Made by a program: the position numbers and the translations under genes. From the NCBI GenBank assembly GCA_902492185.1, contig CABUKY010000104.1, positions 1 through 6,460 on the forward strand: a DNA stretch of 6,460 bases. The letters are read 5' to 3'. A model generated the notes under the pieces. It made no database searches. It saw only the letters and a program-made list of their open reading frames with translations, and had not been told where the DNA came from. Shown here piece after piece: positions 5,427 through 6,460 of the stretch. Origin of the DNA: an uncultured Collinsella sp. (GTDB taxonomy: Bacteria; Actinomycetota; Coriobacteriia; Coriobacteriales; Coriobacteriaceae). Numbering within the stretch: the stretch's first letter is position 1; each line of letters opens with the position of its first letter.

Positions 5427-5458
5427 GTCTACCGGTGGGTTTACCCCACCGGACAGAC
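5427..5458 (-). other. Stem-loop in the YfcC 3' region
   Basis: CCGGTGGG (5432-5439) and CCCACCGG (5445-5452) form a perfect 8-bp stem with a 5-nt loop. The stem is extended past a small internal loop by GTCT (5427-5430) / AGAC (5455-5458). No T-run follows in either direction. Confidence 0.65.
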
Positions 5459-5469
5459 GATGACCAGGT

Positions 5470-5517
5470 GATCCTCTACAGGATCGTCAAGGTTTCCGTG
5501 GGGTACCCGTTGGGTAC
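5470..5517 (-). other. Two short stem-loops immediately after the YfcC stop codon
   Basis: GTACCC (5503-5508) / GGGTAC (5512-5517) abuts the stop codon with a 3-nt loop. GATCCT (5470-5475) / AGGATC (5480-5485) follows with a 4-nt loop. Both are 6-bp perfect stems. They begin the run of inverted repeats that leads to the terminator at 5262-5307. Confidence 0.5.
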
Positions 5518-6460
5518 TTAGATCAACACGCAGGCGACGGTCAGGATGATGGCGCAGACGACAGAGAGCGCGACGATGAGCTTAAGGGCAAACTTGAGCC
5601 AGGTCGTCCACTCGATCTTGGCCAGGGCGAGACCGCCCATGATGGCGCCGGAGGTCGGGGTGAACAGGTTCACGACACCGATGGCGGCGGAGAAGATCAT
5701 GACCATGACCTCAGGCGAGAAGCCGAGCTTAACAGCCAACGGTCCCATGATGGGCATGGAGACGGTGGCCATACCGGAGGTCGAGGGGATCAGGAAGGAC
5801 AGGCCGAAGTAGACCAGGAAGCTCATGGGAGCGAAGATCACGCCGGACAGGCCAGCCAGAGCATTGGCGGCAGCGTCGAGGACGAAGACGTCGAGGCCGG
5901 TGTTAGCCATGAGGACGGAGATACCACGGGCGAGGGCGATGACGAGAACAACGGACATCATGTCGGCAGCGCCGGTGATAAAGGTGTTAACGATCTGCTT
6001 CTCGGACAGGCCACCGATGATACCGATCAGGACGGCCATAAGGAAGAACCAGGTGGAAGCCTCGTCGAAGTACCACTGGCCAATGGGCAGGCCGGTGATC
6101 AGGGCAGACCAGCCCTGGACGACGGCGTTACCGTCGGCGTCGTAGACAGCGCCAGCGTCGAAGAAGTTAGCGACGCCCTCGTTGAGGTCGGCCAGCGGAA
6201 TGAAGCCGACGATCATGACGACGAAGGTGAAGGCGAAGGCAATCAGAACACCCTTCTGACGACCGGTGAGCTTGACCTCCTTGTGGACCTCGGAAGCAGC
6301 CTTGCCGTGAGCCTCTTCGGCGTCCTTGAGCTCCTGCATCGACAGGATGGTGGAACCCTTGTCAGCCTTGACCTTCTTGGCGTAGCTCATCACGAAGAAG
6401 ATGGACATAGCGGTAGGGACAATCCACAGGACGGCACCGAGGCCGATGATGATGGACTGG
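5518..6460 (-). CDS. YfcC-family (DcuC superfamily) membrane carrier, N terminus beyond the window
   Basis: The last 313 residues of an inner-membrane carrier are visible; the frame stays open to the window edge, so the ATG at 6408 is internal. Members are usually near 460-500 aa. The fragment starts in a membrane helix (about 2-24), followed by a charged loop (25-67) with the YfcC-like FFVMSYAKKVKADKGS and a predicted cytosolic Lys/Glu-rich linker. Hydrophobic spans follow near 70-90, 135-151, 165-181, 202-225, 230-246, 251-269 and 288-313. Two re-entrant-type Pro/Ser/Thr/Gly motifs, IPSTSGMATVSMP and NLFTPTSGAIMG, are the substrate/ion-site signatures of this superfamily. Such proteins are annotated as C4-dicarboxylate or basic amino-acid carriers; the substrate cannot be read from sequence. 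The stop is TAA at 5518, followed by a run of stem-loops and the terminator at 5262-5307. Its promoter is not in the window. Confidence 0.9.
   Translation of the reverse strand, partial: QSIIIGLGAVLWIVPTAMSIFFVMSYAKKVKADKGSTILSMQELKDAEEAHGKAASEVHKEVKLTGRQKGVLIAFAFTFVVMIVGFIPLADLNEGVANFFDAGAVYDADGNAVVQGWSALITGLPIGQWYFDEASTWFFLMAVLIGIIGGLSEKQIVNTFITGAADMMSVVLVIALARGISVLMANTGLDVFVLDAAANALAGLSGVIFAPMSFLVYFGLSFLIPSTSGMATVSMPIMGPLAVKLGFSPEVMVMIFSAAIGVVNLFTPTSGAIMGGLALAKIEWTTWLKFALKLIVALSVVCAIILTVACVLI

Overview
The window comes from a GC-rich bacterial chromosome. All five protein genes lie on the minus strand and nothing convincing is encoded on the plus strand. The gene content is core pyrG followed by xerD, a UPF0371/DUF1846 protein and a YfcC-type carrier. 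Together with Actinobacteria-like but anaerobe-type protein sequences, this suggests an anaerobic gut actinobacterium of the Coriobacteriia (Collinsella-like). That assignment is inference from protein style, not a database match. There is no sign of phage, CRISPR, insertion sequence or defence genes.

Layout in the direction of transcription (right to left). The right edge (6460-5518) is the C-terminal two thirds of a YfcC/DcuC-superfamily membrane carrier. Its stop codon is followed by about 200 nt of closely packed inverted repeats (5308-5517), closed by a long hairpin with T-runs on both sides (5262-5307). The next 250 nt (5010-5262) hold no gene but contain three degenerate tandem units of about 74 nt. 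A perfect TATAAT box at 5002-5007 then precedes the DUF1846 gene (4962-3481), which ends in a clear intrinsic terminator (3414-3446). A 260-nt intergenic region with a promoter-like -10 box and two leader hairpins precedes a small winged-helix DNA-binding protein (3224-2886). That gene also ends in a textbook terminator (2829-2859). A probable promoter then drives the pyrG-xerD pair (2707-102), which is separated by only 2 nt and must be co-transcribed. A perfect 20-bp inverted repeat (5-68) follows xerD at the left edge.

Functionally the window holds four independent transcription units rather than one system. CTP synthase (nucleotide supply) is joined to the XerD recombinase (chromosome dimer resolution). 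The small winged-helix protein is a stand-alone regulator of unknown target. DUF1846 is a conserved protein without an established role. The YfcC carrier probably moves amino acids or carboxylates. The coding part is ordinary. The least explained part is the non-coding stretch 5010-5517, with its tandem repeats and run of stem-loops.
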